Source: Methanosarcina sp.
GTDB lineage: Archaea; Halobacteriota; Methanosarcinia; Methanosarcinales; Methanosarcinaceae
Reading direction: 5' to 3'
NCBI GenBank assembly: GCA_024280975.1
Contig: JAMXLQ010000213.1
Location: 1 to 5,397 of the forward strand
Length of the DNA: 5,397 nt
This document shows, piece after piece, positions 1 to 4,711 of the stretch; position 1 is the first letter of the stretch; each line of letters opens with the position of its first letter. The position numbers and the translations under genes were made by a program. Under the pieces are notes generated by a model. That model worked only from the letters and a program-made list of their open reading frames with translations, did not search any database and was not told the DNA's origin.

Positions 1-80
1 AAACATATGCCGTGAAGATACCCAGGAACTATCTTATCTGGCTAAGCACTAATCTAAAAATTTCAAAGGGAAATCTATAA
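1..80 (+). other. possible C-terminal tail of an upstream gene
   Basis: Two plus-strand frames are open from the left edge. One runs from position 2 and stops at TAA 50-52, giving 16 residues ending in SYLAKH. The other runs from position 3 and stops at TAA 78-80, giving 25 residues ending in KISKGNL. Either could be the end of a gene that starts left of the window. Neither is long enough to recognise a family, and open stretches this short are expected by chance. The minus strand is closed by stops here. I cannot choose between the two frames. Confidence 0.2.
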
Positions 81-87
81 ATTATAT
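76..87 (+). promoter_or_regulatory. candidate TATA box for the SET-domain gene
   Basis: TATAAATTATAT is a good archaeal TATA box match, preceded by the purine-rich AAGGGAAATC that could act as a BRE. Transcription would start around 103-108, about 25 nt downstream of the centre, giving a leader of roughly 40-45 nt before the ATG at 149. No other TATA-like element lies at a suitable distance. The call rests on sequence alone. Confidence 0.45.
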
Positions 88-148
88 GTGAGTTCAAATA
101 ATAAAACAGTTTATCAGCAATTCTTAAAGCTTGCAGGAATCTGGTCAT

Positions 149-550
149 ATGTTGTTGATAAGTGTTAAAGATTCACCTGGAAAAGGTAGGGGCGTATTTT
201 CACAGCGGAATTTTAAAAAAGGCGAGGTAATAGAAACCTGTCCTGTTATAGTTTTACCCGCTGAAGAGATAGATTCACTTGAGCTTACCGAGCTCTACAA
301 TTATTATTTCGCCTGGGGTCCTGACTCAAAAGATGCAGCCATTGCGCTGGGCTATGGCTCGCTTTATAACCATTCTTACACCCCGAATGCGAGATACTAC
401 AAAGACTTCGACAACAGCCTTTTAAAATACGTCTGTATAAGAGAGATTCAGGAAGACGAAGAAATCACAATAAACTATAACTGCGACCCTAAAGACAAAA
501 CCCCTGTCTGGTTTGATCTTGCAGGTCAGGAAGATCTTGAAATTTGCTGA
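149..550 (+). CDS. small SET-domain protein lysine methyltransferase
   Basis: This is a stand-alone SET domain of 133 residues, predicted to transfer a methyl group from S-adenosylmethionine to a lysine side chain in the cytoplasm. Visible hallmarks are the N-terminal GKGRGVF (residues 11-17), the YNHS motif (73-76) followed by PNA, which shapes the cofactor and lysine-channel region, and EEITINY (104-110) with the expected catalytic-site tyrosine Y110. There is no CxCxxxxC post-SET zinc cluster. An aromatic pair, W121-F122, may close the lysine channel instead. The frame also opens at TTG 131, but the ATG at 149 starts right before the domain's first strand and is the better start. An AGGA at 134-137 is only a weak, distant ribosome site. 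A SET protein from Methanosarcina mazei has been reported to methylate the chromosomal protein MC1-alpha, so a chromatin-protein substrate is plausible but inferred. The gene has its own promoter and terminator, suggesting it is monocistronic. Confidence 0.88.
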   Translation: MLLISVKDSPGKGRGVFSQRNFKKGEVIETCPVIVLPAEEIDSLELTELYNYYFAWGPDSKDAAIALGYGSLYNHSYTPNARYYKDFDNSLLKYVCIREIQEDEEITINYNCDPKDKTPVWFDLAGQEDLEIC

Positions 551-584
551 AAAGCACAATTCTGGACGTAATCATCGATTGTTC

Positions 585-630
585 TTGAAAGAGGGATATT
601 TTACTCTTTCAAACTTCTTAGGCTTTTTTT
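585..630 (+). terminator. hairpin plus T-run terminator after the SET gene
   Basis: A perfect 9-bp stem, TTGAAAGAG (585-593) and CTCTTTCAA (604-612), encloses a 10-nt loop and is followed by a run of seven T residues at 624-630. It begins 35 nt after the SET gene stop. The 11-nt gap between stem and T-run is longer than in classical intrinsic terminators, but archaeal termination depends mainly on the T-run. Confidence 0.6.
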
Positions 631-686
631 GATAACATTTGCGACAGGCGCGAAGTTTATATTTTCTTCAGCTACCTTATAATAAA

Positions 687-782
687 AAGCTGACCTATAA
701 GCTGACTATAAGCTGACTTATAATCCAACCTATAAGCTAACACCTATAAGCTGGCCTATAAGCTATAACCTGCAAGCTATAC
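687..782 (+). repeat. degenerate tandem array of ~12-bp AAGCTGACCTAT units
   Basis: Eight head-to-tail units are visible, starting at 687, 699, 710, 722, 734, 748, 760 and 774, with lengths of 12, 11, 12, 12, 14, 12, 14 and a partial 9. The consensus is close to AAGCTGACCTAT. A more degenerate unit may sit upstream at 669-680. Two neighbouring units create a perfect dyad, TATAAG-CTGA-CTTATA (707-722). The array has stop codons and irregular unit lengths, so it is not coding. Each CTATAA is also TATA-like, and the last ones lie 70-90 bp before the next gene's ATG, so they could serve as its promoter. The rest of the 551-850 gap holds the SET gene terminator, and I see no gene in it. Confidence 0.8.
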
Positions 783-850
783 TGTGGAATTTATTACCGG
801 GTCAATTTGAAACTAAAATTTTTCCTGAAAATTATAAAAAGGAATTAAAA

Positions 851-1657
851 ATGGAAAATACATTTCTTACAATTTTTCGGGTAAGCCTGTTCGAAACCTT
901 CTATATCACAGGCTCTCTGATCCTTGTTGGTCTTATTCTCGGTCTTCTTGAAAACCAGGCCAATTTCTACATCCAGGGAGCCTTTGGCAGGAAAGGAATT
1001 CTGGTTACAGCTTGGATGGGCGCTCCTATTCACGAACTTGGTCACCTGCTGATGTGCTACATCTTCAGGCACAAAATAACTAAATTCAAGCTATTTTCCC
1101 TCAAGGCAAAGGATGGAACCCTTGGGTATGTCAATCACAGCTGGAATTCGAAAAGCCTCTACCAAAACATAGGAAACTTTTTCATAGGCATGGGTCCAAT
1201 CTTCAGCGGGACTGCAGCCCTTATCATCGGGATGCATCTGCTACTGCCGGATTCTTTTGCCAGAGTTGCAGGCTATCTAACCCTTGAACCCGCCCAGCCG
1301 GATCAGTATATATTGACAAAAATCTTTACCCTTACCGCAGGTCTCTTTAAAAGCATATTTTCGGTACAAAACTTGCTTTCTCTCAATTTCTGGATTTATT
1401 TTGCCCTGGCAATAGCCATCTCCTCGCACATAGCCCTGAGCAAAGAAGACCTTAAAGGAGTAGGAAGAGGCTTAGTTACGATATCCACTTTTATTTTGCT
1501 GGTAAATTTAGTTGCTCTTGTCTTCAATGCTGATTTTTCAGGTCTTTTTGCGGATATCCTGGGTCTGAATATATATCTTCTGGCTTTCTCAATGATTTCG
1601 ATTGTTTTTTCGTTAATCAGGCTGGTTTTGAGTGTTTTTGCGTACTATCTGATCTAA
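851..1657 (+). CDS. multipass membrane protein with HELGH zinc-protease motif (M50-like)
   Basis: This 268-residue protein is strongly hydrophobic, with likely membrane segments near residues 14-34, 50-72, 108-132, 155-170, 179-195, 207-226 and 238-265. The second segment carries H61-E62-L-G-H65, the HExxH zinc-binding and catalytic signature of intramembrane metalloproteases of the M50 (site-2 protease) type. The classical second M50 motif, NxxPxPxLDG, is not evident. A GMGPIFSG stretch (113-120) and SSHIALSKED (191-200) are the candidates for further active-site residues, with D200 a possible third zinc ligand by inference. It may cleave membrane-bound substrates such as anti-sigma-like or stress proteins, but no substrate is indicated. 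The start is ATG 851 with AAGGAA at 839-844, a 6-nt spacing. It stands alone between a repeat array and a convergent gene. It could instead be a non-proteolytic relative that retains the motif. Confidence 0.75.
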   Translation: MENTFLTIFRVSLFETFYITGSLILVGLILGLLENQANFYIQGAFGRKGILVTAWMGAPIHELGHLLMCYIFRHKITKFKLFSLKAKDGTLGYVNHSWNSKSLYQNIGNFFIGMGPIFSGTAALIIGMHLLLPDSFARVAGYLTLEPAQPDQYILTKIFTLTAGLFKSIFSVQNLLSLNFWIYFALAIAISSHIALSKEDLKGVGRGLVTISTFILLVNLVALVFNADFSGLFADILGLNIYLLAFSMISIVFSLIRLVLSVFAYYLI

Positions 1658-1693
1658 AAATTCCTTATCTGTATTGATACCCTTCTGCTTCAC

Positions 1694-2152
1694 TCAAAAC
1701 CCATGCTGTTTCCCTGTCATTGATTCAATCTCAATCTTAACTATGCACAGTCTGTTAACTTTCCATTCTTCAAATTCAAAAGGTCCTTTTTTTCCATAAT
1801 GCTCGGAAAGGATAGTAAGCCCCTCTACTTTCTCATTATAATCTTCAACAAATCGCGCTTGTCCATTCCCTACAACGCTCCTGTACCGAACATCGTATTT
1901 ACATATATCCTCGGTGGTGATGATTTCAGCCTCGGCATCAGCTTCAAAACCAACTCTGGAATTCCTGTTAATAATGTCGATTTTCTTGCCTTCTCGGGAA
2001 CAATGGAGATAAATTTCGTTATTTTTATATCCGAAGGCCATTGGGATTATATAGGGTATATCTGATTCCGAGAGAGCTAGCCGAAGAAATTTTGCCTTTG
2101 AGATAATCTCTTCTATCTGCTGCTGATCTTGAATAAGTTCTTTGCTTCCCAT
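1694..2152 (-). CDS. FMN-binding pyridoxamine-phosphate-oxidase-like protein (NimA type)
   Basis: The 152-residue product matches the small split-barrel flavoprotein family that includes NimA (5-nitroimidazole resistance) and pyridoxamine 5'-phosphate oxidase-like proteins. Typical features in order are the helix before FLRLALSESDIPYIIPMAFGY (22-42), where the barrel begins, IYLHCSREGKKIDII (47-61) with the family's conserved histidine (H50) and flavin-phosphate-contacting basic residues, YRSVVGNGQARFVED (90-104), and a C-terminal MTGKQ segment. Members usually bind FMN or a related cofactor and act as cytoplasmic reductases or oxidases; the substrate here is unknown. An in-frame ATG at 2176 would add 8 residues, but ATG 2152 has GGTGA five bases upstream (2158-2162) while 2176 has no ribosome site and falls about where transcription should start. 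I therefore chose 2152. It is convergent with the membrane protease gene (36 bp apart) and divergent from the marR-MATE operon, hinting at shared control. Confidence 0.82.
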   Translation of the reverse strand: MGSKELIQDQQQIEEIISKAKFLRLALSESDIPYIIPMAFGYKNNEIYLHCSREGKKIDIINRNSRVGFEADAEAEIITTEDICKYDVRYRSVVGNGQARFVEDYNEKVEGLTILSEHYGKKGPFEFEEWKVNRLCIVKIEIESMTGKQHGF

Positions 2153-2193
2153 TTTTTTCACCTTAAAGAAGTTCATTTGTCAAAATGCCTGCA

Positions 2194-2207
2194 AATAAAT
2201 ATTTATT
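2194..2207 (-). promoter_or_regulatory. TATA box of the NimA-like gene
   Basis: AATAAATATTTATT is a perfectly palindromic AT-rich element, read here on the minus strand. Transcription would begin about 25 nt downstream, near 2176, giving a leader of about 24 nt ahead of the ATG at 2152 with its GGTGA site. Because the box is symmetrical, direction is set only by the gene position and the upstream BRE. Confidence 0.5.
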
Positions 2208-2208
2208 C

Positions 2209-2236
2209 TTGGGATAAAAGTTATATTCTGTCCCAA
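2209..2236. promoter_or_regulatory. 28-bp inverted repeat at the NimA-like gene promoter
   Basis: TTGGGA (2209-2214) and TCCCAA (2231-2236) form a perfect 6-bp inverted repeat separated by 16 bp. The symmetry extends to TTGGGAYA if one mismatch is allowed. On the minus strand it sits directly upstream of the TATA box, where the BRE and TFB would bind. That position suits a repressor or activator site. The sequence differs from the TAGTTTC elements of this region, so a different regulator could be involved. Confidence 0.35.
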
Positions 2237-2252
2237 TCTATGCATTTGTAAT

Positions 2253-2280
2253 TTTTAGTTTCTAATGTAACTATTATATA
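2253..2280. promoter_or_regulatory. near copy of the marR promoter/operator half-site
   Basis: Compared with 2520-2547, 23 of 28 positions are identical: TTTTAGTTTC, then four changed bases, GTAAC, one change, and ATTATATA. Internally it forms its own small dyad, TAGTT (2256-2260) and AACTA (2269-2273). It lacks the right-hand arm CTAATGAAACTA found at the marR promoter. It lies about 50-75 bp upstream of the NimA-like gene TATA box, and read on the plus strand its ATTATATA could itself be a TATA box, though no gene follows. Confidence 0.4.
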
Positions 2281-2306
2281 TTTATAGAATTTATGATATG
2301 TGTATT

Positions 2307-2330
2307 AATTATATGTTTTTACATATAATT
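2307..2330. repeat. perfect 9-bp inverted repeat, AT-rich
   Basis: AATTATATG (2307-2315) and CATATAATT (2322-2330) are exact reverse complements with a 6-nt loop, TTTTTA. A T-rich stretch follows (2331-2350). It could be a weak terminator for a transcript started at the upstream ATTATATA (2273-2280), or a protein-binding dyad. The stem is almost all A-T, and such repeats arise easily in DNA this AT-rich, so function is uncertain. Confidence 0.35.
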
Positions 2331-2368
2331 TTCTAATTTTGTCATTTTTTAATTCTTATTCAATGATG

Positions 2369-2383
2369 AGATTAGTTTAATCT
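2369..2383. repeat. 15-bp dyad AGATTA-GTT-TAATCT
   Basis: Arms AGATTA (2369-2374) and TAATCT (2378-2383) are perfectly complementary around a 3-bp centre. The size and symmetry fit a dimeric regulator site, and it contains the TAGTT word recurrent in this region. It is far (about 160 bp) from both predicted TATA boxes, so it would be an auxiliary site if it is functional. Confidence 0.3.
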
Positions 2384-2522
2384 ATGAATATTTGGTGGTA
2401 ATTGATATCGTTTTCAAAGATTTCATAAGACTTTAGTTAAATGACAATTTTTTTAATATATTAAACTAGTTTTTCGTGTTTATGTTTTTTATGCGGTAAC
2501 TGGGTATTTGTCTTTCTGATTT

Positions 2523-2560
2523 TAGTTTCATTAGTAACCATTATATACCTAATGAAACTA
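2523..2560 (+). promoter_or_regulatory. marR promoter with TATA box inside a 12-bp inverted-repeat operator
   Basis: TAGTTTCATTAG (2523-2534) and CTAATGAAACTA (2549-2560) are perfect reverse complements spaced by 14 bp. The spacer carries the TATA box ATTATATACC (2540-2549, overlapping the right arm by one base). Transcription should start near 2569, leaving a ~100-nt leader. A protein bound to both arms would cover the TBP and TFB sites, a common archaeal repression mode. The obvious candidate is the MarR protein encoded directly downstream, since MarR-family regulators usually repress their own operons at inverted repeats. That assignment is inferred. The right arm also overlaps a smaller dyad, CTAAT (2549-2553) with ATTAG (2560-2564). 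Confidence 0.65.
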
Positions 2561-2672
2561 TTAGGGGGATCAGATTAGTTCCAAATGCAACGATTTCGTA
2601 ATGGTTTTCATCGTTTCTTAAATTGTTTTTATTTCAAAACAAGCCACTCAATTCATAATTTGAAGGATAAGC

Positions 2673-3146
2673 ATGGAAGATCCAAGAGAAATAGACCCAA
2701 GAGAAATATTAGGCCCGATTGCCCACATCTACCGGAGCCATCTGGCATATATGGCAAAGGAACTAGAAACTTACGGGGTCGGAAGTGGACAATTTGAGTT
2801 TTTAATGTTATTATACCATAGAGATGGGGTCTCCCAGGAGACCCTTGCAAAGATCCTGAAGGTTAGCAAAGCAACAAGTGCCAGAGCGATCCAGAACCTG
2901 GTAAAAGAAGGGTACGTGTACAGGGAAAGGGACGAAACTGACCTTAGAGCTTACAGGATTTACCTGACTGAAAAAGGAAAGGAAATGAGAGACATAGTTT
3001 TTAAAAAATTGACTTCTTTTATAGAGATTCTTTTTTCGAGCTTTACCCTGGAAGAAAAAGAAATTTTCAGGCTGCTTCTCCATAAAGCTGTGATTAAATT
3101 TTTTGAGCCTGGGTTCGAGCCTCCATCTACAGACCAGATGGCATGA
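2673..3146 (+). CDS. MarR-family winged-helix transcriptional regulator
   Basis: The 157-residue protein has the MarR length and layout. A dimerisation helix (about 10-35) is followed by the winged helix-turn-helix: FEFLMLLYHRDGVSQETLAKIL (41-62), the recognition helix SKATSARAIQNLVKEGYV (65-82), and the wing RERDETDLRAYRIYLTEKG (84-102), which carries the family's D-x-R-x-x-R-like pattern. C-terminal helices (104-144) complete the dimer interface. MarR proteins are cytoplasmic dimers that release DNA on binding phenolic or drug-like ligands or on oxidation. This one has no cysteine, so thiol oxidation sensing is excluded. ATG 2673 is preceded by AAGGAT at 2664-2668. It is the first gene of an operon with the MATE exporter 25 bp downstream, as in the Staphylococcus mepR-mepA pair, so it probably represses the pump and itself. 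Confidence 0.9.
   Translation: MEDPREIDPREILGPIAHIYRSHLAYMAKELETYGVGSGQFEFLMLLYHRDGVSQETLAKILKVSKATSARAIQNLVKEGYVYRERDETDLRAYRIYLTEKGKEMRDIVFKKLTSFIEILFSSFTLEEKEIFRLLLHKAVIKFFEPGFEPPSTDQMA
3123..3141 (+). repeat. 6-bp hairpin at the end of marR
   Basis: CCATCT (3123-3128) and AGATGG (3136-3141) pair perfectly around a 7-nt loop, ending three bases before the marR stop codon (3144-3146). No T-run follows, so it is not a terminator. It might influence RNA stability or the ratio of regulator to pump. It lies within coding sequence and may be chance. Confidence 0.3.
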
Positions 3147-3171
3147 AGTAAAAACGAGGGAGACAAAAAAT

Positions 3172-4575
3172 ATGGATGAAAAAAGTGAGTTTCTTGGTAA
3201 AGAGAACACAAGGAAGCTCCTGTTTAAGCTTTCAACTCCTGTGATCGTTGGAATGTTGGCACAGGCTCTCTATAATATTATAGACACTTTATTCATAGGA
3301 AAGGCCTATGGAGCAGAGAGTGTAGAGGCCATAGGTGGGCTTTCCATAGCTTTCCCAGTTCAGATGATAATAATGGCTTTTGGGATTGTTCTCGGGACAG
3401 GAGGCGCTTCCATTATCTCGCGTGCTCTTGGGGCAAAAGAGCTTAAAAAGGCCGAGAAGGTTCTTGGAAATGTTTTCACTCTGAACTTTATCCTTAGCGT
3501 ACTCATTGCCGCCTTCTGCCTTCATTATCTTGACCCAATTTTAAGGGTTTTCGGGGCAACTCCTGGAGTCCTGCCTTATGCCAGAGAATATCTGCAAGTT
3601 ATAATTGCAGGAGGAATTGTCTTTGTCTATGGAGTTTCGGTTCAGAATATCATCAGAGCTCAAGGAAACACTCGCCTTGCCATGAATGCAATGCTGCTTG
3701 GAGTTGGCCTCAACACGCTTCTTGCTCCGATTTTCATCTTTGGCTTTGGAATGGGCGTGCAGGGTGCTGCAACTGCAACTGTACTTGCACAAGGGGTAGC
3801 TTCAGTCTGGCTTCTACTATACTGCATTAAAGGAAAAGGAGCTGTGAAATTCAGATCTGAAACTTTGAAACCCGATATGGAAATTATAAAGGAAATTGGA
3901 ACTGTAGGTGCCGGATCTTTTGTGATGGAAAGCGCGAGCAGTGTCATGATGATTTTCGTATACAATGCACTTGCAATTTATGGAGGAGATGCCTCAATCG
4001 CTGTTTTTGGTACAGTAATGAGGATTAATTCCTTCATCTTCTTGCCCCTTCTGGGTATGGCCTTTGGTCTGCAACCGATTGTCGGGTTTAACTACGGAGC
4101 AAAGAGGTATGGAAGGATAGTAGAAGCCGTAAAATTATCTCTTGCAATGACAACCACCTTTGGGATCCTTGGATTGGTTATTATTTACCTCTTAAGAGAA
4201 CAACTTCTTGGGTTATTCAGTACAGATCAGGAATATCTGGAGCTTGGAAAGAATGCTATAATTATTATGGTTCTGGGAACTCCTTTAATAGGTTTGAATG
4301 TAATCACTTCAACCCTGTTTCAGGCTTTAGGAAAAGCCAAACCTGCTTTCCTTCTTTCCATTAGCCGGCAGCTTCTCTTTCTAATCCCTGCTGTTATTCT
4401 CCTTCCCCGTTTATATCAACTTGATGGAGTCTGGGCGGCTTTTCCAGTATCGGACTCTTTGGCGTTTCTGCTTTCCGGGTTTCTGCTTGTGAGGATATAC
4501 AAGATCTTTAAAGAGCGTAAAGATTCGTCAAAAGTTAGTGTAGGATCAGAGACTGCAGATAAAATATCTATCTAA
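3172..4575 (+). CDS. MATE-family multidrug/cation antiporter
   Basis: The 467-residue protein has the typical MATE length and about twelve membrane segments, roughly at 18-40, 53-75, 98-120, 138-160, 168-190, 196-218, 245-270, 284-305, 320-340, 360-382, 395-413 and 422-444. Family landmarks are STPVIVGML with P23, YNIIDTLFIG with D38 in the first helix, GTGGASIISRALGAKE (75-90), RAQGNTRLAMNAMLLG (162-177), GLQPIVGFNYGAKRYGR (299-315) and FQALGKAKPA (383-392). It should export organic cations, drugs or metabolites across the cell membrane in exchange for Na+ or H+; the sequence does not settle which. An upstream in-frame TTG (3103) lies inside marR and lacks support. ATG 3172 has GAGGGAG (3156-3162) nine bases upstream. 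It is the second gene of the marR operon, so expression probably follows release of MarR by a pump substrate. The C-terminal ~20 residues are polar. Confidence 0.93.
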   Translation: MDEKSEFLGKENTRKLLFKLSTPVIVGMLAQALYNIIDTLFIGKAYGAESVEAIGGLSIAFPVQMIIMAFGIVLGTGGASIISRALGAKELKKAEKVLGNVFTLNFILSVLIAAFCLHYLDPILRVFGATPGVLPYAREYLQVIIAGGIVFVYGVSVQNIIRAQGNTRLAMNAMLLGVGLNTLLAPIFIFGFGMGVQGAATATVLAQGVASVWLLLYCIKGKGAVKFRSETLKPDMEIIKEIGTVGAGSFVMESASSVMMIFVYNALAIYGGDASIAVFGTVMRINSFIFLPLLGMAFGLQPIVGFNYGAKRYGRIVEAVKLSLAMTTTFGILGLVIIYLLREQLLGLFSTDQEYLELGKNAIIIMVLGTPLIGLNVITSTLFQALGKAKPAFLLSISRQLLFLIPAVILLPRLYQLDGVWAAFPVSDSLAFLLSGFLLVRIYKIFKERKDSSKVSVGSETADKISI

Positions 4576-4595
4576 CAGTTCCTAAGAAGTCTTCA

Positions 4596-4604
4596 GATTA
4601 TACC
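4596..4604 (+). promoter_or_regulatory. weak candidate TATA box for the ABC ATPase gene
   Basis: GATTATACC resembles the marR promoter core ATTATATACC. It would start transcription near 4625, leaving a leader of about 85 nt before the ATG at 4712. The 4576-4711 gap holds no gene and no convincing hairpin/T-run terminator after the MATE gene, so read-through from the marR operon is equally possible. Confidence 0.25.
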
Positions 4605-4711
4605 ACAAAATTGTTAATGAAAGCGATCTAAACTATGAATAGAGATAGAATTGAACTCAAATTCCTTGAAAAGGTTAAGCTCAGGCACGACTAAGTTTTT
4701 AGGGGGTATAT

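Larger units (their letters stand above)
2177..2672. other. 496-bp AT-rich divergent regulatory region without genes
   Basis: No reading frame of credible length or composition lies here; plus-strand ATGs run only a few to about 11 codons before a stop. The region separates the divergent NimA-like and marR genes. It contains both promoters, several inverted repeats listed separately, a 10-bp palindrome AAACTAGTTT (2463-2472), and repeated TAGTT-type words at 2256, 2373, 2434, 2468, 2523 and 2575 plus an inverted copy at 2553-2560. The marR leader (about 2570-2672) holds a weak AACGAT/ATCGTT pair (2589-2594, 2610-2615) of doubtful meaning. Confidence 0.6.

Noticed and set aside
131..148. SET gene start at TTG 131
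   Set aside because: No ribosome site precedes it, and the six extra residues lie before the normal beginning of the SET fold; ATG 149 is simpler.
687..782. Tandem array considered as a CRISPR
   Set aside because: Units are about 12 bp, contiguous and without unique spacers, and no cas genes are present.
829..841. AATTATAAAAAGG as the TATA box of the membrane protease gene
   Set aside because: Transcription would begin after the ATG at 851, so it cannot be the promoter; the A-rich run is the ribosome-site leader.
822..844. TTCCT/AGGAA pairing that could hide the ribosome site of the membrane protease gene
   Set aside because: Only five base pairs around a 13-nt AT-rich loop, too weak to argue for control.
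2585..2797. 70-codon open frame starting at an ATG in the marR leader
   Set aside because: It overlaps the start of marR in another frame, has a basic, unfamily-like composition and lacks a properly spaced ribosome site (the nearest G-rich run is about 16 nt upstream).
3105..3122. GGGTTCGAGCCTCC resembles a tRNA T-arm
   Set aside because: The stem beside the TTCGAGC loop pairs at only about three of five positions, no acceptor or anticodon arm is found upstream, and the stretch is the coding end of marR.
3103..3171. Longer MATE start at TTG 3103
   Set aside because: It would overlap marR by 44 bp and has no ribosome site. The added residues do not resemble a MATE N-terminus, and ATG 3172 has GAGGGAG upstream.
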